Positions 14,558 through 22,513 of a DNA stretch of 22,671 bases are shown here, in pieces. This stretch comes from Rhodobacterales bacterium UBA5972 (GTDB lineage Bacteria > Pseudomonadota > Alphaproteobacteria > Rhodobacterales > Rhodobacteraceae), in assembly GCA_002430125.1 (NCBI GenBank), contig DJBQ01000037.1, forward strand, positions 2,853 through 25,523, read 5' to 3'. Below the pieces are notes generated by a model. It searched no databases. It was not told the origin of the DNA and saw only the letters and a list, made by a program, of their open reading frames with translations. Within the stretch, counting starts at the first letter, position 1. Each line of letters opens with the position of its first letter. The position numbers were made by a program, and so were the translations under genes.

Positions 14558-16235
14558 CCCAGCAGCATCAATCGCGCCCTTGCGACCACCCGCACAAGTT
14601 ATGCGGCTGGCGCGGTTGGGTGCATCTTTTCCAACGCGCCTGAGCTTTATGCGCAGCCTGTTGCGCCGCTTGTCGTGCGAGAAAGCCCAGGTTTCCCGAC
14701 CAGTTTGGCAGATCGACGACCAAGGTTTCGGACAAGCGGTTTATTCGGTTGATCTGGGCGGATATACTTACAGCCTTGTCGCGTTCTCAACACCATTGTC
14801 TGACGATGATCGAACAGATCGGGTGATCGCCGAGGCTTGGGATACAACCTATGTTTTGTTTGACGGCACACCAACTGCGGCGGATCTGAAGCGGTTGGCC
14901 GCCAACGCACCAAAACAAGAAGCGGGGCGGTTTTCGGACAAAGAATTGGTTCTGTGCCGGGCAAATAAGTCGGTCCGAATGTTCCAGCATGTGGTTGAAT
15001 GTCTTGCCGCCGGTCATCAGCCATCGCCGCAACAAGTGCAGGATGTCGGCTATTTGATGCGCACCACTGCGGTTTATGGAAATGGCAAATTTGGCATTGC
15101 CGATCGGGCGCGATTTGCCGATCGCCCCGGCATGTCCGGGCCGTTTCACGCCGAAATGCTGGCGGTTTGGCTGGTGCGCGGCTTTACCCATGATCTGGTC
15201 GAGCATGTTGCGCGCACGCTGGCGCCTTTGACGTTCACCCCGCTTGATCCCGGGTTGAAACGTCATCTTGGTATTGGCAATGCAACGGGTTTGGGGATGG
15301 CCCCGTTCTTGGTGAACCACCCGATATTGTTGAACAATTGGATTTTGGCACGCGAAACGGCCTTGGCGCGCGTGCTGGGGTTAACCGCAATGAGTCGGGT
15401 GAAAGTCGCTCGAGTGACCAAACTCATTGACCGAGTTACCCGGCATCTGAACCAATGGAACGTAGCGGATCGCCGCCAACTAGACAGGGTTTTGGTGTTG
15501 CGTCAGGAATGGTCCAAGGTCGCGAAGCTGGTAACCGAGGAATGGCTTTCAAAAGCTCATCCATGGACGAGGTTGGTGGAATTGGCGGACAGTCGTTCGG
15601 TCGAGTTTCAGGAACTGATGGTGGCGCTGGTGCTAGAAGTGAATGGCGATTTGATTGATGATCTGGCGGATGGCATGTCAGCAAGTGGCCAGGGCAGGTT
15701 TAATACTGCCATGACGGTTGGCGAAATGCGCAAAGTCTTGGCCAAGCATTTTGACTGGGCGCTTGGCATCGACTTTGCCCAGCCTGATAGCCAAAGGCTA
15801 TTTTGGTATGTTTCTGAAGAAAAGGCCGAACCCCGCCTAGGGGATCGCTATGCAGAGGCGGGAGCAGATATTGAAACCCGTCTTGATATAGCAAGGCAAG
15901 CGCAGGATTTCGCGAACAGCTTGGATACGGTGCCGGATAATGTGTCTATAGCGGAGTTCTTGACGCATCATCCGCAGCACCGGTCCATTGCAAGGCGCGC
16001 TCAATCGGCAAGTGCTTATCCCTATGCCGAGTTGCGCGACAACCTGATTGCAGCTGACTGCATGCCGATTGATATGTTGCGCTGCAAGTTGGCGTTTTTC
16101 GGGGCTGCGAAGTTTGATCCGAAATCAGACCGCTGGACCCGGATTACAATGTATCAGGGCGCGCCTTTGTTTGGTGAAATTTCAGGCGGCGGTGGTGATG
16201 ATTGGTGGTTACCGGTTTTGGCGGGTGCGGGATGA
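14544..16235 (+). CDS. unrecognised 563-residue protein
   Basis: I do not recognise a named domain. The frame is open further upstream (from 14274), but that part lies inside the M19-like gene, so I place the start at 14544 (MAKPNPAAS), a 14-nt overlap with the M19-like stop. The protein has a basic, Pro/Arg-rich N-terminus (about residues 1-50). Notable segments are GYLMRTTAVYGNGKFGIADR, SGPFHAEMLAVWLVRGF and a Gly-rich HLGIGNATGLGMAPFLVNHP. The C-terminus is mixed alpha/beta with many charged helices and ends GGGGDDWWLPVLAGAG. No signal peptide or clear membrane segment is visible, so it is probably cytoplasmic. Its stop overlaps the DUF3726 start (ATGA). Gene order argues that it works with its two neighbours; function is unknown. 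Confidence 0.8.
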   Translation: MAKPNPAASIAPLRPPAQVMRLARLGASFPTRLSFMRSLLRRLSCEKAQVSRPVWQIDDQGFGQAVYSVDLGGYTYSLVAFSTPLSDDDRTDRVIAEAWDTTYVLFDGTPTAADLKRLAANAPKQEAGRFSDKELVLCRANKSVRMFQHVVECLAAGHQPSPQQVQDVGYLMRTTAVYGNGKFGIADRARFADRPGMSGPFHAEMLAVWLVRGFTHDLVEHVARTLAPLTFTPLDPGLKRHLGIGNATGLGMAPFLVNHPILLNNWILARETALARVLGLTAMSRVKVARVTKLIDRVTRHLNQWNVADRRQLDRVLVLRQEWSKVAKLVTEEWLSKAHPWTRLVELADSRSVEFQELMVALVLEVNGDLIDDLADGMSASGQGRFNTAMTVGEMRKVLAKHFDWALGIDFAQPDSQRLFWYVSEEKAEPRLGDRYAEAGADIETRLDIARQAQDFANSLDTVPDNVSIAEFLTHHPQHRSIARRAQSASAYPYAELRDNLIAADCMPIDMLRCKLAFFGAAKFDPKSDRWTRITMYQGAPLFGEISGGGGDDWWLPVLAGAG

Positions 16236-16852
16236 TCCTGTCTTTAAATGAAATTGAAAGCGGTATACGCAAAGCAGCACTCGGCGCTGGGCTGCCCTTG
16301 GGGTTCGCCGAAGATACCGGGCGCGCAGTGGCTTTTTTGCACGCCGCAGGTTTTGACGGGATTAGCGCAGCACTGCCTTGTTTCAGAGTTGATTTCACAC
16401 CGGCCGTTGTGATGCGCAATGGCGCGCTGGTTCGTTTTGAGGGCGGGCATCCAATCAGTCGCGCCATTGCGGCACTTGACCTTGTTGCCGCGGGGCAAGC
16501 GCAGCAAGCCGAACTGTTTTCTTTTGAGCAACCTTTGTTGCTGGCTGGTTTGGCGATGGTCTGCTCGAGCGAGCAAGGCGTCGGGTTTTCTTTGACTTTC
16601 GCCACAGCTGCAAAAGCGTCAATTTTTGCACAAAACATTGTTATAGATGGCGAATTTCCGAATGGACCGGCTGCTGTTTTGATACTGCAGTCGAACGGGC
16701 AGACCGGCGTGCCCTTGTCTCAACCACAAATGAGAAATGTCGATAAATATCTTTGGGATCAAGTAACGCGATTGGCCGCCCGAACATATGTCCCATCAAG
16801 TGCACAGTCACGGCTGCTGGGCGCAGGTGCCGGTGTGACAGATAACGACTGA
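16232..16852 (+). CDS. DUF3726-domain protein
   Basis: The 206-residue protein begins MILSLNEIESGIRKAALGAGLPLGFAEDTGRAV, the hallmark N-terminus of the DUF3726 family. The central part holds short hydrophobic strands and small loops, and the C-terminus has RLAARTYVPSSAQSRLLGAGAG. The frame could start 10 codons upstream, but the ATG at 16232 overlaps the preceding TGA by 4 nt and begins exactly at the family start. No function is known for the family. It is the last gene of the three-gene unit, 18 nt before the converging stop of the large pilus/secretion-like gene, with no terminator in between. Confidence 0.83.
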   Translation: MILSLNEIESGIRKAALGAGLPLGFAEDTGRAVAFLHAAGFDGISAALPCFRVDFTPAVVMRNGALVRFEGGHPISRAIAALDLVAAGQAQQAELFSFEQPLLLAGLAMVCSSEQGVGFSLTFATAAKASIFAQNIVIDGEFPNGPAAVLILQSNGQTGVPLSQPQMRNVDKYLWDQVTRLAARTYVPSSAQSRLLGAGAGVTDND

Positions 16853-16870
16853 AACCGCAGGCACAGCGAT

Positions 16871-19402
16871 CTATTGCGGGATTTTTAAAACCCGGTTGCG
16901 GCCACTTTTGACGTAACTTAACGAGTCCACATCAATTGCAGCGATACGCCCGCCATCAACCCGGTCGCCGATTTCAACCTTGACGTACTGCCCACTTGGC
17001 AGCCGCAGAAGCGCACGGCGTTTGGCGGGGGTTCCATAGACGCCAATCAGATTGAGCGCGCTTGGGTTGATCACATTTTTGATCGTCGCTTGTTTTGCGA
17101 CTGACGCTCGTGTCGGCAGTTTCAGACTGGCGGTTGGGGTCGGCTCGCTGTCTCCCTCGGCCTCGTTGGATGCAACTGCTATGGCCGTTGCCAATGCGAT
17201 CGTTGTCCGTTCGACGATTTTGTTGAATTCCGGCGGACGGTGTGTGGGCTGCAAAGATGTGAGAACGGCAAATTCTGTCGGCGCGTAGGTCTCGTCGGAT
17301 TTCAGATCCTGCGCAGAAGCAGGGCGTGGTTTTGCTTTTAGTGCACGCAGCTTTGTAACGGTCAGGTTGCCCTGCAAAAAGATCGCATCGTCGCCGGTTT
17401 TAAGACTGGCAGGCCGGGCCTTTGGGGTGAGTGCCCGCAAGGGATTTGGCGGCAGCAGTTCTTCGGTCTTGGGTTTGACTGGCGGAGCAATTTCTGGCCG
17501 ACCCAAAAAAACATAAATACCATCAGGGTTTAACGTGCCGGTCTTTGTCGCCTTAACAAGACCTGCGGCATCCAGATCAAAAACGATGAGTGGTCCCAAT
17601 GGTGACGCTGTTTTGCGTGGGGCATCATCCCCTGGGCCTGTGTTGAAATCCGGCAGGATGGTGGCATCCCGGGCTTCCAGTCGCCGGTCGACAGCAGCGA
17701 CATAGATGTCGTCGCGCAATTCGGTTTCATCCGGCTTGGATAGGCCGTCAACTGCCAGTAAAATTCCGGTGGCTTTGTAAGCGTCTGCAACCGTTGCGGC
17801 GTCAAGTTCATGGGTTTGCGCGTCTTCGCTTTCTTCAAGTTCTTCTTGCGTCGGAGCATTGTTTGGGTCTGGGTCGATCCCCGCGATTTGCACATCAGAC
17901 GATGGTGAATCGCCGCCCTGCACCAGTTCTTCGGCCGTGGGGGCGGTAAGCCCCGTGGCGCGAATATCGGCCAATTCTTGCGCGCTGAGTTCGGTAAGCG
18001 GTTTCGCCGTATCGGGTTTGCCAGCTTCCGGGTCTACCTGCCCTTCATAGATCGAACGCCGTTCGGGGCGCATTGGTATGACCGCCCGTCTTGCGACTTC
18101 AATTTCGGGGTTCACCTGATCAGCCGTGTCGTTTGCCGCTGATGCCTCAATTTGCCCCTCAGTCGGCGTTAATGCCGTTTGCTTATTTTCACTGCCCAAG
18201 AAGCCGGACGAATACAGCACGTAACCAAGCCCGGTCAAAAGCAGTAGCACAAGAAGGGCAACGGCCGCCATCATCAGCTGGTGACTGGACTTGCCTACAG
18301 GCGTGGCACCAGTCGAAGCAGCGGGCTTGTCGGTGTCTTGATCCTGATAAAGTTGACTGGCCAGGGTGGCGGCGGAAACTTCGCGAGGCTTGGCGGCAGG
18401 AAGGTTGGCCTTGCTTTCGGGGACCTCTGCTGCTTTGCGGGCAAACATATCGCGCAAGGATTTAGTGGCTTTGCTGCCCGCGGTTTTTGCCGTTGGCACC
18501 GGACCGAGGGCCGCGGGTCGTTTGACGCGTGGGGCAGTCGGGGCAGCCGCCACGATCGGGCTTGCCGTGGCCGAGCCGTGATCAGTTTGACTTCCATCCG
18601 CCACCGGAATGCTTTTTGGAGCCACCGCACCGATAACCATGCGCGACGAGACACGACTGATCGGCCTTATGTCGTCGGGCTCACCAGGTTGGTCGTCTGC
18701 ATTTCGGCGGGTCGAAAAGGCAGGTGCGTCAAGCTTGTCGCTGGCATTAGTTTCGTCGGCTAAGCCGTCATCGGCCTCGAAAATATTTGGGTTTTCAACG
18801 GCGGAACTGGTCGCAGCCGCGTCTTGGTCGTTGGCAAGCGTTTGCGCATCTGCGGACTGTTCAATCCCGAATTCGGCGCCCTCGTCGCGAACGTCGGCTT
18901 CGGGGCCTAGCAGCGTATAGGAATATTCGCTGCGCCCGAAAAATGGTTCCCAAGGATTGCCGTCACGGTCACTTCGGGTGACAAAACTGATTGGATTGAA
19001 ACGATGTTCAAGTGCGAATTCTTCAGCTTCTTCAAGGGTTTCATTGGCAACTATGGCCACTTCAACGTTATCGCTGTCACCGCGCCAATCAAAAGTCAGA
19101 TCAGTAACGTCATACGGCGTCTGACCTTCAAGTGCTGCTGCGATCTGGCCTTGGCGCTCGTTACGTCCGGGGCCGGGTGCATAGACCTCGCGGTAGAGAA
19201 TCTGGCTTTCCGGGATGATCAGCTTTGTGCCAAACCCTTTGCCTTCAAGCCCAATTGCTGTGCTGCGCAGATAAGACAGGTTGTCGCGCAAATCTGCGGC
19301 ATCAAGCGCCACTTCCCCGACGACAGTCCAACCGCCACGGGTCGTGCGGTGCAGCAAAACAATTCCCTCGTGCGAGAGATTTAACGCAAATGTTGGCTTC
19401 AT
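16871..19402 (-). CDS. large bitopic membrane protein with GspL/PilM-like N-terminus and GspC/PilP-like C-terminus
   Basis: The 843-residue protein has three visible parts. Residues 1 to about 165 resemble the actin-like cytoplasmic domain of GspL/PilM: FALNLSHEGIVLLHR, IIPESQILYREVYAPGP, then QIAAALEGQTPYDVTDLTF. A long Ala/Pro/Asp-rich region follows. One membrane helix lies at about 376-397 (AAVALLVLLLLTGLGYVLY). A long, probably periplasmic low-complexity stretch leads to a compact C-terminal domain (about 770-843; NLIGVYG, RRALLRLPSGQYVKVEIGD, GGRIAAIDVDSLSYV). That end resembles PilP or the GspC homology region. The ATG at 19402 is chosen because family-like sequence begins there; the frame continues 20 codons further. 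No pilus or type II secretion genes are adjacent. It was once a type of gene mislabelled as a translation initiation factor because of its composition. Confidence 0.75.
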   Translation of the reverse strand: MKPTFALNLSHEGIVLLHRTTRGGWTVVGEVALDAADLRDNLSYLRSTAIGLEGKGFGTKLIIPESQILYREVYAPGPGRNERQGQIAAALEGQTPYDVTDLTFDWRGDSDNVEVAIVANETLEEAEEFALEHRFNPISFVTRSDRDGNPWEPFFGRSEYSYTLLGPEADVRDEGAEFGIEQSADAQTLANDQDAAATSSAVENPNIFEADDGLADETNASDKLDAPAFSTRRNADDQPGEPDDIRPISRVSSRMVIGAVAPKSIPVADGSQTDHGSATASPIVAAAPTAPRVKRPAALGPVPTAKTAGSKATKSLRDMFARKAAEVPESKANLPAAKPREVSAATLASQLYQDQDTDKPAASTGATPVGKSSHQLMMAAVALLVLLLLTGLGYVLYSSGFLGSENKQTALTPTEGQIEASAANDTADQVNPEIEVARRAVIPMRPERRSIYEGQVDPEAGKPDTAKPLTELSAQELADIRATGLTAPTAEELVQGGDSPSSDVQIAGIDPDPNNAPTQEELEESEDAQTHELDAATVADAYKATGILLAVDGLSKPDETELRDDIYVAAVDRRLEARDATILPDFNTGPGDDAPRKTASPLGPLIVFDLDAAGLVKATKTGTLNPDGIYVFLGRPEIAPPVKPKTEELLPPNPLRALTPKARPASLKTGDDAIFLQGNLTVTKLRALKAKPRPASAQDLKSDETYAPTEFAVLTSLQPTHRPPEFNKIVERTTIALATAIAVASNEAEGDSEPTPTASLKLPTRASVAKQATIKNVINPSALNLIGVYGTPAKRRALLRLPSGQYVKVEIGDRVDGGRIAAIDVDSLSYVKSGRNRVLKIPQ

Positions 19403-19579
19403 GATGTGTGGTTTAGCAATATAAACGGCCCCTTGGGAGTCAGCAAAAGCACGTAAGCGCATTTATAGCAGGAATTTGCCAATGGGCTAGGATTTCCATC
19501 TATCTGTCGTGAATTAGCTTTAGTTTGACCAAGTGTGACAATCCAAAACCATTGTGGTAATGCAATGGCAGACCGGAAC

Positions 19580-19631
19580 AAAAAAACGGCGTTGCTGCCG
19601 CCGGGGCATCGCGATTGAATTGGCGATGCCC
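19580..19631 (-). terminator. two consecutive hairpins ending the metY transcript
   Basis: On the minus strand a perfect 9-bp stem (GGGCATCGC 19604-19612 with GCGATGCCC 19623-19631, plus a G-U pair) comes first. Directly after it a 5-bp CGGCG/CGCCG hairpin (19587-19603) is followed by seven T (19580-19586). The second is the canonical intrinsic terminator; the first is probably an added barrier. It starts 25 nt after the metY stop. Confidence 0.85.
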
Positions 19632-19655
19632 TTAGCGTGATTTTGCCAAAGCTTT

Positions 19656-20948
19656 TTAGCTCACAGCCTTAGACAGCGCTTGATCCAAATCAGCGATCAG
19701 ATCGTCGGCGTCTTCAATGCCGATGGATATCCGAACGACGTTCGGTCCGGCCCCCGCGGCCACTTGTTGTTGTACGGTCAATTGCCGATGTGTGGTCGAG
19801 GCCGAATGGATCACCAACGACCGAGCATCGCCCAAATTGGCGACGTGGCTGAAAATCTCAAGCCCGTTCACAAATTTAACGCAGGCGTCATAGCCGCCTT
19901 TTATGGCAATCGTGAACAAAGCGCCTGCGCCTTTTGGACAAATACGCTCCATCCGGTGATAATATGGCGAAGATTTCAGCCCGGCATAGGTGACGGCCTC
20001 GATCCGCGGATCAGTCTCCAGCCATTTCGCGATTTTTTCGGCGTTTTCAACATGGCGATCCATACGCAAGCTAAGGGTTTCGGTCCCCATCAAGGTATAA
20101 TGCGCCGCTTGTGGGTTCATGGTCATGCCTAGATCGCGCAAGCCGATGGCGATGCCGTGGAACGTATAGGCAAGGTTACCGAAAGTTTCGTGAAACTTAA
20201 GCCCGTGATAGGCGGGTTCCGGTTGCGACAGCGAAGGAAATTTATCATTGGCGGACCAGTCGAACCGGCCTGAATCAACCACGCAGCCACCGGTAACCGT
20301 GCCATTGCCGGTCAGGTATTTGGTGGTGGAATGCACAACCAGCGTCGCACCATGTTCAATCGGGCGGCATAGATAAGGCGTGGCCGAGGTGTTGTCGACG
20401 ATTAGCGGGATGCCGACGTTGTCAGCAACCGCGGCAATCGCGTCAAGATCGGTGATATAGCCGCCCGGATTAGCAATACTTTCACAGAAAATCGCGCGCG
20501 TTTTGTCGTCGCAAGCGGCGCGAACCGCATCGACGTCATCAAAGTCTACGAACTTGGCCTCCCAGCCGAAGCGCTTGATGGTTTGACCCATCTGAGTGAT
20601 CGTGCCGCCATAAAGCCGGGTCGAGACGACGACGTTTAACCCTGGACCCATCAAGGGGAACAGCGCCATGATTTGCGCGGCGTGACCCGATGAACAACAG
20701 ACCGCACCTACGCCGCCTTCAAGCGTCGCAATGCGTTCTTGCAGAACGGCGACTGTGGGATTGGTCAGGCGCGAATAAATATATCCTACTTCCTGCAAAT
20801 TGAACAACGCCGCGGCGTGGTCGGCATCGCGAAACACATAGGCAGTGGTTTGATATATCGGCGTTTGCCGCGCGCCGGTGGCCGGGTCTGGCCGCGCACC
20901 GGCATGAATTTGCAGCGTGTCAAAACCGTAGGTGTGGCCTTCGGACAT
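19656..20948 (-). CDS. metY: O-acetylhomoserine sulfhydrylase (O-acetylhomoserine aminocarboxypropyltransferase)
   Basis: MetY makes homocysteine (or methionine, with methanethiol) from O-acetylhomoserine and sulfide, using PLP. The 430-residue protein is a full-length Cys/Met-metabolism enzyme. Diagnostic parts are SRLTNPTVAVLQERIATLEGG, the PLP-phosphate segment CCSSGHAAQ, the cofactor aspartate in LIVDNTSATPYLCRP and the Schiff-base Lys210 in VVHSTTKYLTG. Two in-frame ATG codons are 6 nt apart. The AAGGA site is 9 nt from the second and only 3 nt from the first, so the start is placed at 20948. It lies 74 nt after the CoA-binding gene on the same strand. A small hairpin (20968-20983, TTTGC/GCAAA) sits just before the ribosome-binding site. 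I see no SAM-II-type riboswitch features. Confidence 0.93.
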   Translation of the reverse strand: MSEGHTYGFDTLQIHAGARPDPATGARQTPIYQTTAYVFRDADHAAALFNLQEVGYIYSRLTNPTVAVLQERIATLEGGVGAVCCSSGHAAQIMALFPLMGPGLNVVVSTRLYGGTITQMGQTIKRFGWEAKFVDFDDVDAVRAACDDKTRAIFCESIANPGGYITDLDAIAAVADNVGIPLIVDNTSATPYLCRPIEHGATLVVHSTTKYLTGNGTVTGGCVVDSGRFDWSANDKFPSLSQPEPAYHGLKFHETFGNLAYTFHGIAIGLRDLGMTMNPQAAHYTLMGTETLSLRMDRHVENAEKIAKWLETDPRIEAVTYAGLKSSPYYHRMERICPKGAGALFTIAIKGGYDACVKFVNGLEIFSHVANLGDARSLVIHSASTTHRQLTVQQQVAAGAGPNVVRISIGIEDADDLIADLDQALSKAVS

Positions 20949-21022
20949 GATCATAATTCCTTGTTGATTTGCGTTACTGCAAACCTATCCGACCGCCTTC
21001 GTTCGCACAACCGCCTAGCGCG

Positions 21023-21502
21023 TTACAGCTTTGAGGAAATGACTCCGGTATTGAACCCACCCATTCGAAGTTCGCCAAACAGACGCTGATACTCGATCTT
21101 CGGGCAGCGGTTCTGGATCACCTGAATGCCGTGTGACTGCGCCAGTTCGGCGGCCTCGGCATTTTCAACGCCGATTTGCATCCAGACGGTTTTCAATCCC
21201 GGCAGCACTGCAATTGCATTTTCCACGATCGGCAAGACATGTTCTGAGCGGCGAAACAGGTCCAGCATGTCAACCGGCGGGGTTTTGGGAATGTCGGCAA
21301 TATCCGCAAGGACTTCCTGCCCAAATAGTTTTTCGCTTGCGTGGCCGGGGTTGACCGGGATCACCGTATAACCACGTAACGACAAAAACCGGGCGACAAA
21401 ATATGACGGGCGAACCGGGTTCATCGAAACCCCAACGCAAGCGATAACCTTGGTTTCACCCAGGATTTTTCGCAACAAACTGTCTGTTGGTTTTGATGTC
21501 AT
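21023..21502 (-). CDS. CoA-binding-domain protein (YccU-like)
   Basis: The 159-residue protein is a single Rossmann-like CoA_binding domain. It has TKVIACVGVSMNPVRPSYFVARFL at the N-terminus, GYTVIPVNPG as the second strand, and the later VWMQIGVENAEAAELAQSHG and VIQNRCPKIEYQRL segments. These match the YccU group, related to the CoA-binding half of succinyl-CoA synthetase but lacking the catalytic domains. The substrate is unknown. It is the first gene before metY on the same strand, an arrangement I recall in Rhodobacterales, which suggests a link to sulfur amino acid metabolism or acyl-CoA supply for acetylhomoserine (inference). Confidence 0.88.
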   Translation of the reverse strand: MTSKPTDSLLRKILGETKVIACVGVSMNPVRPSYFVARFLSLRGYTVIPVNPGHASEKLFGQEVLADIADIPKTPPVDMLDLFRRSEHVLPIVENAIAVLPGLKTVWMQIGVENAEAAELAQSHGIQVIQNRCPKIEYQRLFGELRMGGFNTGVISSKL

Positions 21503-21537
21503 ATGTGGTTCTTAATTCGCCGCAAGAACCTGTGCCA

Positions 21538-21573
21538 CAAAAAAGCGCCCAATGCGGGGGACGCATCGGGCGC
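21538..21573 (-). terminator. strong intrinsic terminator downstream of rlmB
   Basis: On the minus strand GCGCCCGAUGCG pairs with CGCAUUGGGCGC over 12 bp with one G-U pair and a UCCCC loop (21545-21573). A run of T follows (21538-21544). It ends transcription coming from rlmB or from the candidate RNA, about 140 nt after the rlmB stop. Confidence 0.93.
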
Positions 21574-21640
21574 AAGTGCGGAACGAGGGACAGTTTGGGT
21601 TTCGCAGTGTTCCGAACTGCGTCCCAGACTGCGATATAAG
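21538..21640 (-). ncRNA. candidate structured small RNA or rlmB 3'-UTR RNA with intrinsic terminator
   Basis: The minus-strand RNA contains three elements. The first is a hairpin of six base pairs (CGCAGU / ACUGCG; plus-strand 21603-21608 and 21616-21621) with a seven-base loop, enclosed by a GGGA/UCCC stem (21622-21625 with 21587-21590). The second is a possible pseudoknot: loop bases CGGAAC (plus-strand 21609-21614) can pair with GUUCCG (21579-21584). The third is a 12-bp terminator hairpin (21545-21573) followed by a T-run (minus strand, 21538-21544). The 5' end is not clear; a weak -10 (TTATAT) lies at 21634-21639 without a good -35. It may be a free-standing sRNA or part of the rlmB transcript. 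I do not recognise it as a known RNA family. Confidence 0.45.
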
Positions 21641-21712
21641 TACTGTTAGATTCGTTTAAAGATTTGGTAAAATAACTGTGAAGAAATGTGAAACTAGTTT
21701 GGGTGGTTTGGC

Positions 21713-22513
21713 TTAGCCAAGTTTGTGACGCTGCATCACAGCGTAAAGGCCGACAGCCGCAGCGTTTGAGACATTCAGTGACCCAAATTCGGCAGCAAAT
21801 TCAATCTTTGCTAACACGTGACATGTTTCCTTGGTCAACTGCCTGAGGCCAGGGCCTTCTGCGCCCAAAACCAGCGCAGTTGCCACAGGGGGCAGTTTCG
21901 CAAGTCGGCTTTCCAAAGCCTCGTCGGCAGTTCCATCCAGTCCGATGATGAAATATCCCATTTCCCGCAAGGCGCGCATAGCGTTTGACAGGTTTTGCAC
22001 CCGCAAATAGGGCTGGCGTTCCAACGCGCCCGAGGCGGTTTTGGCCAGCGCACCGGTCTCCGGGGCCGAGTGGCGCAGCGGAGCAATAACCGCGCGCGCG
22101 CCGAAAACTTCGGCGGATCGCAGGATCGCCCCGACATTATGGGGGTCAGTTACACGGTCAAGCAGCAACACCAAAGGCGCGTCACCTTTGGTCGCGCATA
22201 CCTCGGAAACCGATCCCCAGACCAGTGGTTTCACTTCTATCGCCGCACCCTGATGCACGGATTGCGGGTCAATCGGCACATTGAAATTACGCGGCTCAAC
22301 CACTTCTGGCACCATGCCACTTGCTGCAACATCCGCCTCAAGCCGATCAAGGGCATTTTTGGTGATAACCAGCCGCAGTTTTTCGCGGTTCGGGTTTAAC
22401 AAGGCATCGCGAACCGCGTGCAACCCGAACAACCACAGGGTTTCAGGTCCGTCCTTGCGGGTTTTTTCTTTTTCCACGACCCATAGGGGCTTTTTCTTGT
22501 CGCGCGGGGCCAT
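21713..22513 (-). CDS. rlmB: 23S rRNA (guanosine-2'-O-)-methyltransferase RlmB (SpoU family)
   Basis: RlmB methylates the 2'-O of G2251 in 23S rRNA (E. coli numbering) with SAM. The 266-residue protein has an N-terminal substrate-binding domain (about 20-95, with LWLFGLHAVRDALLNP) and a C-terminal SPOUT trefoil-knot domain. The three SPOUT motifs are LLLDRVTDPHNVGAILRSAE, ALVLGAEGPGLR and SLNVSNAAAVGLYA. The start at 22513 (MAPRDKKKPLWVVEKEK) matches the usual basic N-terminus; the open frame extends 28 codons further upstream without family similarity. The ribosome-binding site is weak. It ends about 140 nt before the strong terminator at 21538-21573. Confidence 0.95.
   Translation of the reverse strand: MAPRDKKKPLWVVEKEKTRKDGPETLWLFGLHAVRDALLNPNREKLRLVITKNALDRLEADVAASGMVPEVVEPRNFNVPIDPQSVHQGAAIEVKPLVWGSVSEVCATKGDAPLVLLLDRVTDPHNVGAILRSAEVFGARAVIAPLRHSAPETGALAKTASGALERQPYLRVQNLSNAMRALREMGYFIIGLDGTADEALESRLAKLPPVATALVLGAEGPGLRQLTKETCHVLAKIEFAAEFGSLNVSNAAAVGLYAVMQRHKLG

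Noticed and set aside
20949..21022. SAM-II or SAM/SAH riboswitch before metY
   Set aside because: Only a small 5-bp hairpin is present; the spacer is 74 nt and lacks the pseudoknot-forming segments I would expect.
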